Source: Alphaproteobacteria bacterium HGW-Alphaproteobacteria-13
GTDB taxonomy: Bacteria; Pseudomonadota; Alphaproteobacteria; Sphingomonadales; Sphingomonadaceae
Reading direction: 5' to 3'
DNA length: 5,858 nt
Assembly (NCBI GenBank): GCA_002842935.1
Contig: PHEM01000208.1
Coordinates: 1-5,858 of the forward strand
Shown here: positions 1 through 5,783 of the stretch, one piece after another
Numbering within the stretch: position 1 is the stretch's first letter
Layout: each line of letters starts with the position of its first letter
Notes under the pieces: model-generated
Database searches by the model: none
Seen by the model: the letters and a program-made list of their open reading frames with translations, nothing else
What the model was told of the DNA's origin: nothing
Translations under genes and position numbers: made by a program

Positions 1-28
1 TTCGTCGCCTGCGGCTCCTCGCAATGAC
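1..28. repeat. Partial sphingomonad-type intergenic palindromic repeat, cut by the window edge
   Basis: The first 28 bases end in GCAATGAC and contain CGCCTGCGGCTCCTCG. They resemble the right half of a short repeat I remember as frequent between sphingomonad genes, whose full form begins with GTCATTGC so that the two ends pair. Only the right half is inside the window, so the palindrome itself cannot be seen. It lies just beyond the stop codon of the ABC-type gene (minus strand) and may form the 3' end structure of that transcript. The family assignment is from memory; the sequence match is visible, the copy number is not. Confidence 0.5.
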
Positions 29-61
29 CCGTGCGGCTGATCCAAAACGGACCTGTCCTTG

Positions 62-697
62 TCACCCTTCTATATCGGCATGATACCAGTCGCCGCGCCG
101 CGTGACGGCGATCGGCAAGTCGAACAGGTCCGTCAGCGCTTCGCTGGTCAGCAGGTCGTCCTTGGCGCCGTCGCGGTGGAGGCGTCCGTCCTTCAGCATC
201 ACGACGCGCGATATTTCGGGCAATATTTCCTCGATATGGTGCGTGATGAACAGCATCGCCGTGCCGCCCCGCGCAATCGTGCGCAGCATGTCGAGGAAAT
301 GATGCCGCGCCGCCGGGTCCAGCCCCGCGCAGGGTTCGTCGAGCAGCAGCGCGCGCGGCCGATGCGCGAGCGCGCGGGCGATCAGCACGCGGCGCGCCTC
401 GCCCGTCGACAGGCTGGCCATGTCGCGCCCGATCAAGTGGCTCGCACCCACTTCGTCGAGCGCGGCGCGCGACACGTCGATCATCTCCCGCGTATACTGC
501 TGGTGCGACCACAGCCCGCGCGAGGCGAAGAAGCCGGAGACGACGCAGTCGAGCACCTCCAGCGGCGGCTCGGCGTCGAAATCGAGCTGCATCGACGAGG
601 ATATGATCCCCAGCAGCTTGCGCAGGTCGAGGATGCACGCCTCGTCGGCCATCACGCGGGTGTCGGCGAGGGAGAGGAGGGGAGCGGTGTCGGTCAT
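62..697 (-). CDS. ABC transporter ATP-binding protein lacking the Walker A region (probable internal deletion)
   Basis: The 211-residue product has most hallmarks of an ABC ATPase: a Q-loop glutamine near residue 37 (SSSMQLDF), the signature LSTGEARR at 96-103, Walker B ALLLDEP at 116-122, the D-loop GLD at 125-127 and the H-switch histidine in FITHH (150-154). What is missing is the Walker A P-loop (GxxxxGK[ST]). The N-terminus reads LLSLADTRVM, as a normal family member would, then jumps within about ten residues to LRKLLGI, which lies just before the Q-loop. Intact relatives are about 260 residues, so some 50 residues appear to be absent, in frame. No P-loop coding sequence occurs in any frame of the 132 bases upstream. 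Without it the protein should not bind or hydrolyse ATP normally, so this is probably a decaying gene, though no stop or frameshift has followed. No permease is visible beside it; the family is often a stand-alone cytoplasmic ATPase. The ATG at 697 has no clear ribosome binding site. The substrate is unknown. Confidence 0.8.
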   Translation of the reverse strand: MTDTAPLLSLADTRVMADEACILDLRKLLGIISSSMQLDFDAEPPLEVLDCVVSGFFASRGLWSHQQYTREMIDVSRAALDEVGASHLIGRDMASLSTGEARRVLIARALAHRPRALLLDEPCAGLDPAARHHFLDMLRTIARGGTAMLFITHHIEEILPEISRVVMLKDGRLHRDGAKDDLLTSEALTDLFDLPIAVTRRGDWYHADIEG

Positions 698-761
698 GGC
701 GGGGCCAAGAGCATGGCGCGAGGCCGTTGGGAAGGGGGAATGAGTCTCTGGCCGCTCCGCC

Positions 762-796
762 CTTCGTCATGCTGAAACGAGTTCAGCATGACGAAG
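762..796. repeat. Perfect 15-bp inverted repeat, REP-like
   Basis: The left arm CTTCGTCATGCTGAA (762-776) and right arm TTCAGCATGACGAAG (782-796) are exact reverse complements around the 5-base loop ACGAG. The core GTCATGCTGAA is one I remember as a common sphingomonad intergenic repeat. It sits between dmeF and the ABC-type gene, both on the minus strand. On that strand the hairpin is not followed by a T tract, so it is not a canonical intrinsic terminator, although it could stabilise the 3' end of the dmeRF message. Confidence 0.8.
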
Positions 797-829
797 ACGG
801 GAAAGGGCCGGGGATGATTAGAGGTCGGG

Positions 830-1729
830 TCAGCGAACCTCGACCGTCAGATGCTCGATCTCATGAACGGGCACCAAGCGCTCGCGGACCGTTTCACGTG
901 CGATTCCCGCGACGCTGACGATCGCGGCATAGGCGCCGGGACCGACGCGCCAGACGTGGAGGTCGACGATCCGGGCGTCCCCCGGTCCCTCGACGGCTTC
1001 ACGGATTTTGTGCGCCAGCGCAGGGTCGGCGGCGTCGAGCAGCACGGACGCGGTGTCGCGTATCAGCGTCCACGCCCAGACGGCGATGACGGCCGCGCCG
1101 AGAATCCCGACCGCGGGATCGAGCCACGCCCAGCCGAGGAAATAGCCGCCGAGCAGGGCGGAAATGGCCAGCACCGAGGTCAACGCGTCGGCCAGCACAT
1201 GCAGATAGGCGGAACGAAGATTATTGTCCTGCCCGTGCGAATGCCCATGCCCATGCCCGTGATGATCGCGGCCGTGGCCGAGCAGCCATGCGCTGATCAG
1301 GTTCACGGCCAGCCCGACGGTCGCCATCACCGCTGCCTCGCCAAAGGCGACGGTGACCGGATCGACCAGCCGCACGGCCGATTCCACGGCGATGCCGATG
1401 CTGACCATGGCGAGGAACAGCGCGGAGGCAAAGCCCGCGAGATCGCCGACCTTGCCCGTGCCGAAGCTGTAGCGCCCGCTTTGCGCGTGCCGCTTGGCAT
1501 AGGCATAGGCGATCGCCGCGACGCCCAGCGCCCCGGCATGCGTCGCCATGTGAAAGCCGTCGGCCAGCAGCGCCATCGAGTTGAAGGCGAGGCCCGCGAC
1601 GATCTCCGCCACCATCATCGCCGCCGTCAGTACCACGACCCACAAGGTGCGGCGCGCATTCTCGTCGTGCCGCTCGCCGAGAAAGACGTGGCTGTGCGTC
1701 AGCGTTTCGATATTCCGGTCGAGCGACAT
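830..1729 (-). CDS. dmeF: Cation diffusion facilitator, Co2+/Ni2+ efflux transporter DmeF
   Basis: This 299-residue inner-membrane protein belongs to the cation diffusion facilitator family, which exports divalent metals in exchange for protons. The N-terminus carries THSHVFLGERHDENARR (11-27), a His-containing stretch typical of the DmeF branch. Hydrophobic segments lie at roughly 29-48, 50-77, 98-120, 131-150, 174-198 and 202-222, matching the usual six helices. Metal-site residues include AD(57)GFH(60)MATH(64) in helix 2 and H177-x3-D181 in helix 5. A histidine-rich cytoplasmic loop (152-165, HGRDHHGHGHGHSH) joins helices 4 and 5. The C-terminal cytoplasmic domain (about 230-299) contains LHVWRVGPG, a conserved CDF motif. 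The gene lies 11 bases downstream of dmeR on the same strand. An AGGA that overlaps the dmeR stop serves as ribosome binding site about 9 bases before the ATG, so the two are probably co-transcribed and coupled. The His-rich loop alone would also fit a zinc exporter, but the RcnR-type partner favours cobalt or nickel. Confidence 0.9.
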   Translation of the reverse strand: MSLDRNIETLTHSHVFLGERHDENARRTLWVVVLTAAMMVAEIVAGLAFNSMALLADGFHMATHAGALGVAAIAYAYAKRHAQSGRYSFGTGKVGDLAGFASALFLAMVSIGIAVESAVRLVDPVTVAFGEAAVMATVGLAVNLISAWLLGHGRDHHGHGHGHSHGQDNNLRSAYLHVLADALTSVLAISALLGGYFLGWAWLDPAVGILGAAVIAVWAWTLIRDTASVLLDAADPALAHKIREAVEGPGDARIVDLHVWRVGPGAYAAIVSVAGIARETVRERLVPVHEIEHLTVEVR

Positions 1730-1740
1730 GGGCGGCGATC

Positions 1741-2016
1741 CTATTTGGCGTAACGGCGGATCGCCGCGAGCAGTTCGTCGGCCCCCTGCGCGCGCTGCCG
1801 GTCCGACAGGCCCGGTCCGGCGACATGCGTGCGCAAATGGTCCGTGAGCAATTCGTCCAGCAACCCGCCGACCGCGCCGCGCACCCCCGCGACCTGATGG
1901 AGAATCGTGGCGCAGCCCGCCTCTTCGGCGATGGCGCGCTCGATCGCCGCCACCTGTCCGGCGATGCGCCGGGTGCGGGCAAGAAGCTGGTCCCTGTTCG
2001 ATTGCGTGTGCGACAT
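1741..2016 (-). CDS. dmeR: Metal-sensing transcriptional repressor, CsoR/RcnR family (DmeR)
   Basis: This is a 91-residue, all-alpha DNA-binding repressor of the RcnR/DmeR branch, close in length to E. coli RcnR (90 residues). The N-terminal MSHTQSNRDQLLAR and the RRIAGQV segment at 16-22 match the family. All four RcnR metal ligands fall at the same numbers: His3, Cys35, His60 and His64. This set is known for Co(II)/Ni(II) sensing, whereas copper-sensing CsoR uses Cys-His-Cys. When metal binds, such proteins release their operator and the downstream exporter is expressed. The start at 2016 gives exactly the RcnR N-terminus including His3. The open frame continues far upstream, but that extension shows no family similarity and would run through the operator. 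No good Shine-Dalgarno sits just before this ATG; the nearest AGGA is 14 bases upstream, inside the operator palindrome. dmeF follows directly, so the pair should be autoregulated. Confidence 0.92.
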   Translation of the reverse strand: MSHTQSNRDQLLARTRRIAGQVAAIERAIAEEAGCATILHQVAGVRGAVGGLLDELLTDHLRTHVAGPGLSDRQRAQGADELLAAIRRYAK

Positions 2017-2037
2017 GGGATAGGGGGGTATCCTATG
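2014..2037. promoter_or_regulatory. RcnR/DmeR-type operator: inverted repeat around a G6 tract
   Basis: GGATA (2018-2022), GGGGGG (2023-2028) and TATCC (2029-2033) form a perfect inverted repeat around six G's. The symmetry continues outward with one mismatch (2017/2034) to CAT (2014-2016) and ATG (2035-2037). RcnR-family operators are known to be a G/C tract flanked by A/T-containing inverted repeats, so the match in form and place is good. The left arm includes the dmeR start codon on the minus strand, so bound DmeR would cover the translation start and probably the transcription start. The TAGGAT on the minus strand (2035-2030) could be the -10 box. It lies between dmeR and the divergent secreted-protein gene and could influence both. 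DmeR binding is inferred. Confidence 0.75.
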
Positions 2038-2115
2038 TCGGCGAGCGAGGCAAGAACTCCCCTTCCACTTGCGTTTCGGATAGGAGGCCGGTGCTTCAGA
2101 CGCTACGTTCCGACC

Positions 2116-2673
2116 ATGAACCGAATCATTCTGCTGTTCGCCGCATTCGTTCTCATCACGCCGGCGCATGCCCGATCCGATCTGGAAGACGGTTTTGCCG
2201 GCGCTCTTCGCGGCTGCGAGGAGTGGATACTCAATCCCGCGAGCTGGGCGCAAGGTTTGGCGCCGTTCGTTGCCGCAGTGGGATTGGGTGACAAGATGGG
2301 ACTCGTCGACCGGGTCGATGACGTGAACCTTCCGCCAAGCGACCTGCGGCGAGGAAACCACTATTGGCGCATAAATTCGACCGAAAGCGCGGGCTATGTT
2401 CTGGTGGTCTCCGACCAATTGCCGATGTGCCATATTACCGGAGGCGGCGGTGCTGATTTGCAACCCGCAATCGAAGCCGTGATTGCATCCCCTGATTTTA
2501 CGGGGCATTGGGAGGCGGAGGCCGATCTGTCCAAGGGTGATATGGCGTCAACCAGGTTTCGCAATCGCGAGGAGCCGTCCCTTTCGATCGTCATCAGCCG
2601 GGCGAAGGCGCCGGAACAACGGCTGGATCGCGTTCAGCTGCTGGCGACTGCGATCCACAAGCTTGATCGGTAG
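2116..2673 (+). CDS. Secreted (periplasmic) protein of unknown function
   Basis: I do not recognise a characterised family for this 185-residue protein. Residues 1-19 are a classical Sec signal peptide: a short basic start (MNR), a hydrophobic core IILLFAAFVLI and a cleavage site AHA before RSD. The mature part of about 166 residues is soluble, with no further membrane segment and no lipobox. It has exactly two cysteines, C34 and C105, which could form a disulfide in the periplasm. A glycine run, TGGGGAD, lies at 108-114. The start is fixed by the signal peptide; an AGGAGG at 2082-2087 is 28 bases upstream, too far to serve this ATG. Third codon positions look less GC-rich than in rimP and nusA, in keeping with an accessory or weakly expressed gene. 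It is divergent from dmeRF and could share that control region, but nothing in its sequence points to metal binding. Confidence 0.75.
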   Translation: MNRIILLFAAFVLITPAHARSDLEDGFAGALRGCEEWILNPASWAQGLAPFVAAVGLGDKMGLVDRVDDVNLPPSDLRRGNHYWRINSTESAGYVLVVSDQLPMCHITGGGGADLQPAIEAVIASPDFTGHWEAEADLSKGDMASTRFRNREEPSLSIVISRAKAPEQRLDRVQLLATAIHKLDR

Positions 2674-2722
2674 GGGCTGTACTTCGGGATGGCGCATCGG
2701 TCGCCGTCCTTTGATTCTCCCC

Positions 2723-2751
2723 TTGCCGACTCCTTCGCATCGGCCTATATG
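2723..2751 (+). promoter_or_regulatory. Putative sigma-70 promoter of the rimP-nusA-infB operon
   Basis: TTGCCG (2723-2728) and TATATG (2746-2751) are separated by 17 bases, each matching four of six consensus positions. Transcription would start near 2758, leaving a leader of about 90 bases before rimP that contains the hairpin at 2794-2816. A perfect TTGACA at 2763-2768 is also present, but the hexamer 17 bases downstream (CGTCGA) is a poor -10 box. Prediction from sequence only. Confidence 0.5.
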
Positions 2752-2793
2752 CAGCGCACTTCTTGACATGGTTAGCCAGTTGGGACGTCGAGG

Positions 2794-2816
2794 CCGCCGG
2801 GCCGCGGCGGTTTTTT
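2794..2816 (+). terminator. Intrinsic terminator / putative attenuator in the rimP leader
   Basis: CCGCCG (2794-2799) pairs with CGGCGG (2805-2810) around the 5-base loop GGCCG, and TTTTTT follows at once (2811-2816). This is a textbook Rho-independent terminator. It could end transcription arriving from the secreted-protein gene, but it lies downstream of the predicted operon promoter and only 31 bases before the rimP ATG, so it should also act as an attenuator. Competing pairings exist: GGCC (2792-2795) with GGCC (2800-2803), and GCGG (2807-2810) with CCGC (2817-2820) across the U tract. Either would break the terminator stem. Premature terminators ahead of rimP/nusA operons are known in other bacteria. 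Confidence 0.75.
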
Positions 2817-2847
2817 CCGCATGGTTTTCCGGTCTTGTCATTGGGAC

Positions 2848-3405
2848 ATGGATTTGGTCGATTTCGACGCCCTCAACGCGATCATCGCGCCCGAAGCCGA
2901 GGCGATGGGCCTTGCGCTCGTGCGCGTCGCTTTCTTCGGCGGGGAGAGCGACCCGACGCTGCAAGTCATGGCCGAGCGGCCCGACACGCGCCAGCTGACC
3001 ATCGACGATTGCGCCGAGCTGTCGCGCCGCATCTCCGACCGGCTCGACGCGCTGGAGGAAGCGGGGAAGGACCCGATCGACGGCGCCTATCGGCTGGAGG
3101 TTTCGTCGCCCGGTATCGACCGGCCGCTGACGCGCCGCGCCGACTTCGCCGACTGGGCGGGGCATGAGGCGAAGATCGCGCTCAAGGAAAAGCGCGATGG
3201 ACGCCAGCGTTTCAACGGGGAATTGGTCGGCATCGACCCCAAGGGCGATGTCGTGATGATTACGGATAAAGAGGGTATTCAGCATCATCTGCCGTTCGAC
3301 GCGATCGACACGGCGAAGCTGGTGCTGACCGACAGATTGATTGCCGCAACCGTCCCGCTTTCGGTCGAAGGCGCGGATGACATGGAAGAAGAAGGACAGG
3401 ACTGA
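2848..3405 (+). CDS. rimP: Ribosome maturation factor RimP
   Basis: RimP assists assembly of the 30S subunit, binding near the S12 region and acting before the particle joins translation. The 185-residue product has the family's two-domain plan. The N-terminal alpha/beta domain (about 1-95) has APEAEAMGLALVRV at 14-27 and the diagnostic YRLEVSSPGIDRPLTR at 81-96. The C-terminal Sm-like beta-barrel domain spans about 100-170. The tail is acidic (DDMEEEGQD). An in-frame ATG nine codons earlier (2821) directly follows the terminator's U tract and adds residues with no family match, so 2848 is preferred. Only a weak GGGA precedes it, adjacent to the ATG. The stop codon overlaps the nusA start (TGATG), as expected for coupled translation. 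Confidence 0.95.
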   Translation: MDLVDFDALNAIIAPEAEAMGLALVRVAFFGGESDPTLQVMAERPDTRQLTIDDCAELSRRISDRLDALEEAGKDPIDGAYRLEVSSPGIDRPLTRRADFADWAGHEAKIALKEKRDGRQRFNGELVGIDPKGDVVMITDKEGIQHHLPFDAIDTAKLVLTDRLIAATVPLSVEGADDMEEEGQD

Positions 3406-5015
3406 TGGCCACTGCCATTTCCGCCAACAAGGCCGAACTGCTCGCAATCGCCAATTCGGTGGCCAGCGAGAAGATGATCGACAAGGCGATCGTCATCGAG
3501 GCGATCGAGGAAGCGATCCAGCGCGCGGCCCGCGCCCGCTATGGCGCCGAGAACGACATTCGCGCCAAGCTCGATCCGCAGACCGGCGACCTGCGCCTGT
3601 GGCGCGTCGTCGAAGTGGTCGAGGCCGTGGACGATTATTTCAAGCAGGTCGATCTGGCCGCCGGACAGAAGCTGCAAAAGGACGCGAAGATCGGCGACTT
3701 CATCGTCGATCCGCTGCCCGCCGTTGACCTTGGCCGCATCGACGCCCAGTCGGCGAAGCAGGTGATCTTCCAGAAAGTCCGCGAAGCCGACCGCGAACGT
3801 CAGTTCGAGGAATATAAGGACCGCGCGGGCGAGATCATCACCGGCGTCGTCAAGTCGGTCGAGTTCGGCCACATCGTCGTCAACCTGGGCCGCGCCGAGG
3901 GCGTGATCCGCCGCGACCAGCAGATTCCGCGCGAACTGATGCGCGTCGGCGACCGCGTTCGCGCCCTGATCCTGTCGGTGCGCCGCGAGAATCGCGGGCC
4001 GCAGATTTTCCTGTCGCGCGCGCATCCCGACTTCATGAAGAAGCTGTTCGCGCAGGAAGTGCCCGAAATCTATGACGGCATCATCGAGATCAAGGCGGCG
4101 GCGCGCGATCCGGGCAGCCGCGCGAAGATCGGCGTCATCAGCTATGACGGGTCGATCGACCCCGTCGGCGCCTGCGTCGGCATGAAGGGCAGCCGCGTGC
4201 AGGCCGTCGTGCAGGAAATGCAGGGCGAAAAGATCGACATCATCCCCTGGTCCGAGGACACGGCGACCTTCGTCGTCAACGCGCTTCAGCCCGCGACGGT
4301 GCAGCGCGTCGTCATCGACGAGGACGACAGCCGCATCGAAGTGGTGGTCCCCGACGACCAGCTTAGCCTCGCCATCGGACGGCGCGGCCAGAATGTCCGT
4401 CTCGCCAGCCAGCTGACGGGCCGCCAGATCGACATCATGACCGAGGCCGACGCGAGCGAGAAGCGCCAGCGCGAATTCGTCGAGCGTTCGACGATGTTCC
4501 AGGAGGAACTGGACGTGGACGAGACGCTGGCGCAGCTGCTGGTCGCCGAGGGCTTCGGCGAGCTGGAAGAAGTCGCCTATGTCCCGCTGGAGGAACTGGC
4601 GGGCATCGAAGGCTTCGACGAGGAACTGGCCGAGGAACTCCAGAGCCGCGCGGGCGAAGCGCTGGAGCGCCGCGAGGAAGCGGCGCGCGCCGAGCGCCGC
4701 GACCTGGGCGTCGAGGATGCTCTGGCCGAGATTCCGCATCTGACCGAGGCGATGCTCGTCGTGCTGGGCAAGGCGGGGATCAGGACGCTCGACGACCTTG
4801 CCGACCTCGCGACCGACGAACTGATCGCCAAGAAGCGGCAGGACAACCGCCGGGGTCCGGCGCGCGCCGAGCGCGCAGAGGATCGGGGCGGCGTCCTTGG
4901 CGAATATGGCCTGTCGGAAGAGCAGGGCAACGAGATCATCATGGCCGCGCGTGCGCACTGGTTCGAAGACGAACCGCAAGTCGGGGAGGCCGCCGATGCG
5001 GACCCCGCGCAATGA
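3405..5015 (+). CDS. nusA: Transcription termination/antitermination protein NusA
   Basis: NusA binds RNA polymerase and nascent RNA, promoting pausing and hairpin termination, or antitermination together with other Nus factors. The 536-residue protein has the full proteobacterial architecture. The polymerase-binding N-terminal domain is about 1-130. The S1 domain is about 138-203 (GEIITGVVKSVEFGHIVVNL at 142-161). KH1 has its loop at GMKG (259-262) within DPVGACVGMKGSRVQ. KH2 has GRRG (325-328) within LAIGRRGQNVRLAS. Two acidic helix-hairpin-helix repeats occupy about 365-430 and 435-520, the second ending in AARAHWFEDE. A charged Arg/Glu-rich stretch (about 477-495) interrupts the second repeat. 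An AAGGACAGG purine stretch just before the start can serve as ribosome binding site. The gene overlaps rimP by one base and the next gene by 20 bases. NusA could regulate its own operon through the upstream hairpin, which is inferred. Confidence 0.97.
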   Translation: MATAISANKAELLAIANSVASEKMIDKAIVIEAIEEAIQRAARARYGAENDIRAKLDPQTGDLRLWRVVEVVEAVDDYFKQVDLAAGQKLQKDAKIGDFIVDPLPAVDLGRIDAQSAKQVIFQKVREADRERQFEEYKDRAGEIITGVVKSVEFGHIVVNLGRAEGVIRRDQQIPRELMRVGDRVRALILSVRRENRGPQIFLSRAHPDFMKKLFAQEVPEIYDGIIEIKAAARDPGSRAKIGVISYDGSIDPVGACVGMKGSRVQAVVQEMQGEKIDIIPWSEDTATFVVNALQPATVQRVVIDEDDSRIEVVVPDDQLSLAIGRRGQNVRLASQLTGRQIDIMTEADASEKRQREFVERSTMFQEELDVDETLAQLLVAEGFGELEEVAYVPLEELAGIEGFDEELAEELQSRAGEALERREEAARAERRDLGVEDALAEIPHLTEAMLVVLGKAGIRTLDDLADLATDELIAKKRQDNRRGPARAERAEDRGGVLGEYGLSEEQGNEIIMAARAHWFEDEPQVGEAADADPAQ

Positions 5016-5766
5016 TCGGATAGGCGAAACCGGCCGCGCGGGGAAGCGCGGGCAGCACGCGCCCGAGCGGCGCTGTGTGGTGACGGGCGAGGTCGCGCCC
5101 GCCGACCGGCTCGTGCGCCTGGCGCTCGGGCCGGACGGGATGATCGCGCCCGACGTGCTCGGCAAGGCGCCGGGGCGCGGGGCGTGGATCGGCGTCGATC
5201 GCGCCGCGCTGGAAGCCGCGCAGGCGAAGGGCAAGCTGAAAGGCGGGCTGGCGCGGGCGCTGCACGAGGGCGGCTTTGCGATTCCCGACGACCTCGGCGC
5301 GCGGATCGCGGCGCAGCTTCAGCGCGCGACGCTCGACCGGCTGGGACTCGAGTCGCGCTCGGGCACGCTGATCAGCGGCAACGAGAAGATCGAGCAGGCG
5401 GCGCGGCGCGGACAGGTGCGCCTGCTGCTGCACGCCGCCGACGCGGGCGCGGATGGGCGAGGGAAACTGGCGCAGGCATGGCGCGTGGGCGAGGACGACG
5501 AAGGCTCCGGCCGCGAAGGCTGGGTCTTGCCAGTGGACCGGCACGCCCTATCTATGGCATTAGGACGGGAGAATGCGGTGCATCTGGCGTTGATCGACGC
5601 CCGCGCCGCTGATCGGGTCATGACGCATCTCTCCCGCTGGCAGTTTTTCACTGGATGGAGTAGGGACGCGGCCAACCGCGTTTCGACGGACGACTCCCGC
5701 GCGGCGGGATATGGGGCGGAGCCTGACGGTTCCGTCGTTTCTGGGCCGATTTCGGGCGCGTATTGA
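4996..5766 (+). CDS. YlxR (DUF448) / L7Ae-like fusion RNA-binding protein
   Basis: This 256-residue protein joins two small RNA-binding modules that are separate genes (ylxR, ylxQ) in Bacillus at the same operon position between nusA and infB. The N-terminal YlxR domain (about 22-85) has ERRCVVTGE (24-32), RLVRLALGPDG (38-48) and the hallmark PGRGAW (59-64). A linker leads to an L7Ae-like domain (about 105-215), with SGNEKIEQAARRGQVRLLL at 127-145 and a later HLALIDA strand (196-202). The last 35 residues or so (DAANRVSTDD onward) look disordered. The start at 4996 has a strong GGGGAGG (4983-4989) six bases upstream, lying inside nusA, so the coding regions overlap by 20 bases and are probably coupled. 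An ATG at 5012 overlapping the nusA stop is out of frame. The exact cellular role is not settled, but the context points to RNA metabolism or ribosome assembly. The fused form is usual in alphaproteobacteria. Confidence 0.92.
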   Translation: MRTPRNDRIGETGRAGKRGQHAPERRCVVTGEVAPADRLVRLALGPDGMIAPDVLGKAPGRGAWIGVDRAALEAAQAKGKLKGGLARALHEGGFAIPDDLGARIAAQLQRATLDRLGLESRSGTLISGNEKIEQAARRGQVRLLLHAADAGADGRGKLAQAWRVGEDDEGSGREGWVLPVDRHALSMALGRENAVHLALIDARAADRVMTHLSRWQFFTGWSRDAANRVSTDDSRAAGYGAEPDGSVVSGPISGAY

Positions 5767-5783
5767 AGGAATAAGACGTTTCG

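Noticed and set aside
762..796. The inverted repeat as the intrinsic terminator of dmeRF
   Set aside because: On the minus strand the stem is followed by GC-rich sequence without a T tract, so it fits a REP-like element better.
851..1753. A 300-codon plus-strand open frame opposite dmeF
   Set aside because: It is antisense to dmeF. The repeated Met-Pro stretch is simply the reverse of the His-rich loop codons, and there is no family match.
1741..2508. A longer version of dmeR starting upstream at 2508
   Set aside because: The extension runs antisense through the secreted-protein gene and through the operator, and adds residues unlike the RcnR family. The start at 2016 places His3 exactly.
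2763..2791. A promoter using the perfect TTGACA at 2763
   Set aside because: The hexamer at 17-base spacing is CGTCGA, which is a poor -10 box. The TTGCCG/TATATG pair just upstream is more balanced.
2768..2998. A possible upstream open frame in the rimP leader, starting at ATG 2768
   Set aside because: It has no ribosome binding site, it crosses the terminator and overlaps rimP out of frame, and its composition is not protein-like. A role as a regulatory leader peptide cannot be excluded but has no support.
3285..5234. A 649-codon open frame on the minus strand opposite rimP, nusA and the YlxR-type gene
   Set aside because: It is antisense to well-recognised conserved genes. Its composition (rich in Asp, Leu, Ala and Arg in low-complexity runs) is what a GC-rich mirrored frame produces, and it has no recognisable domain.
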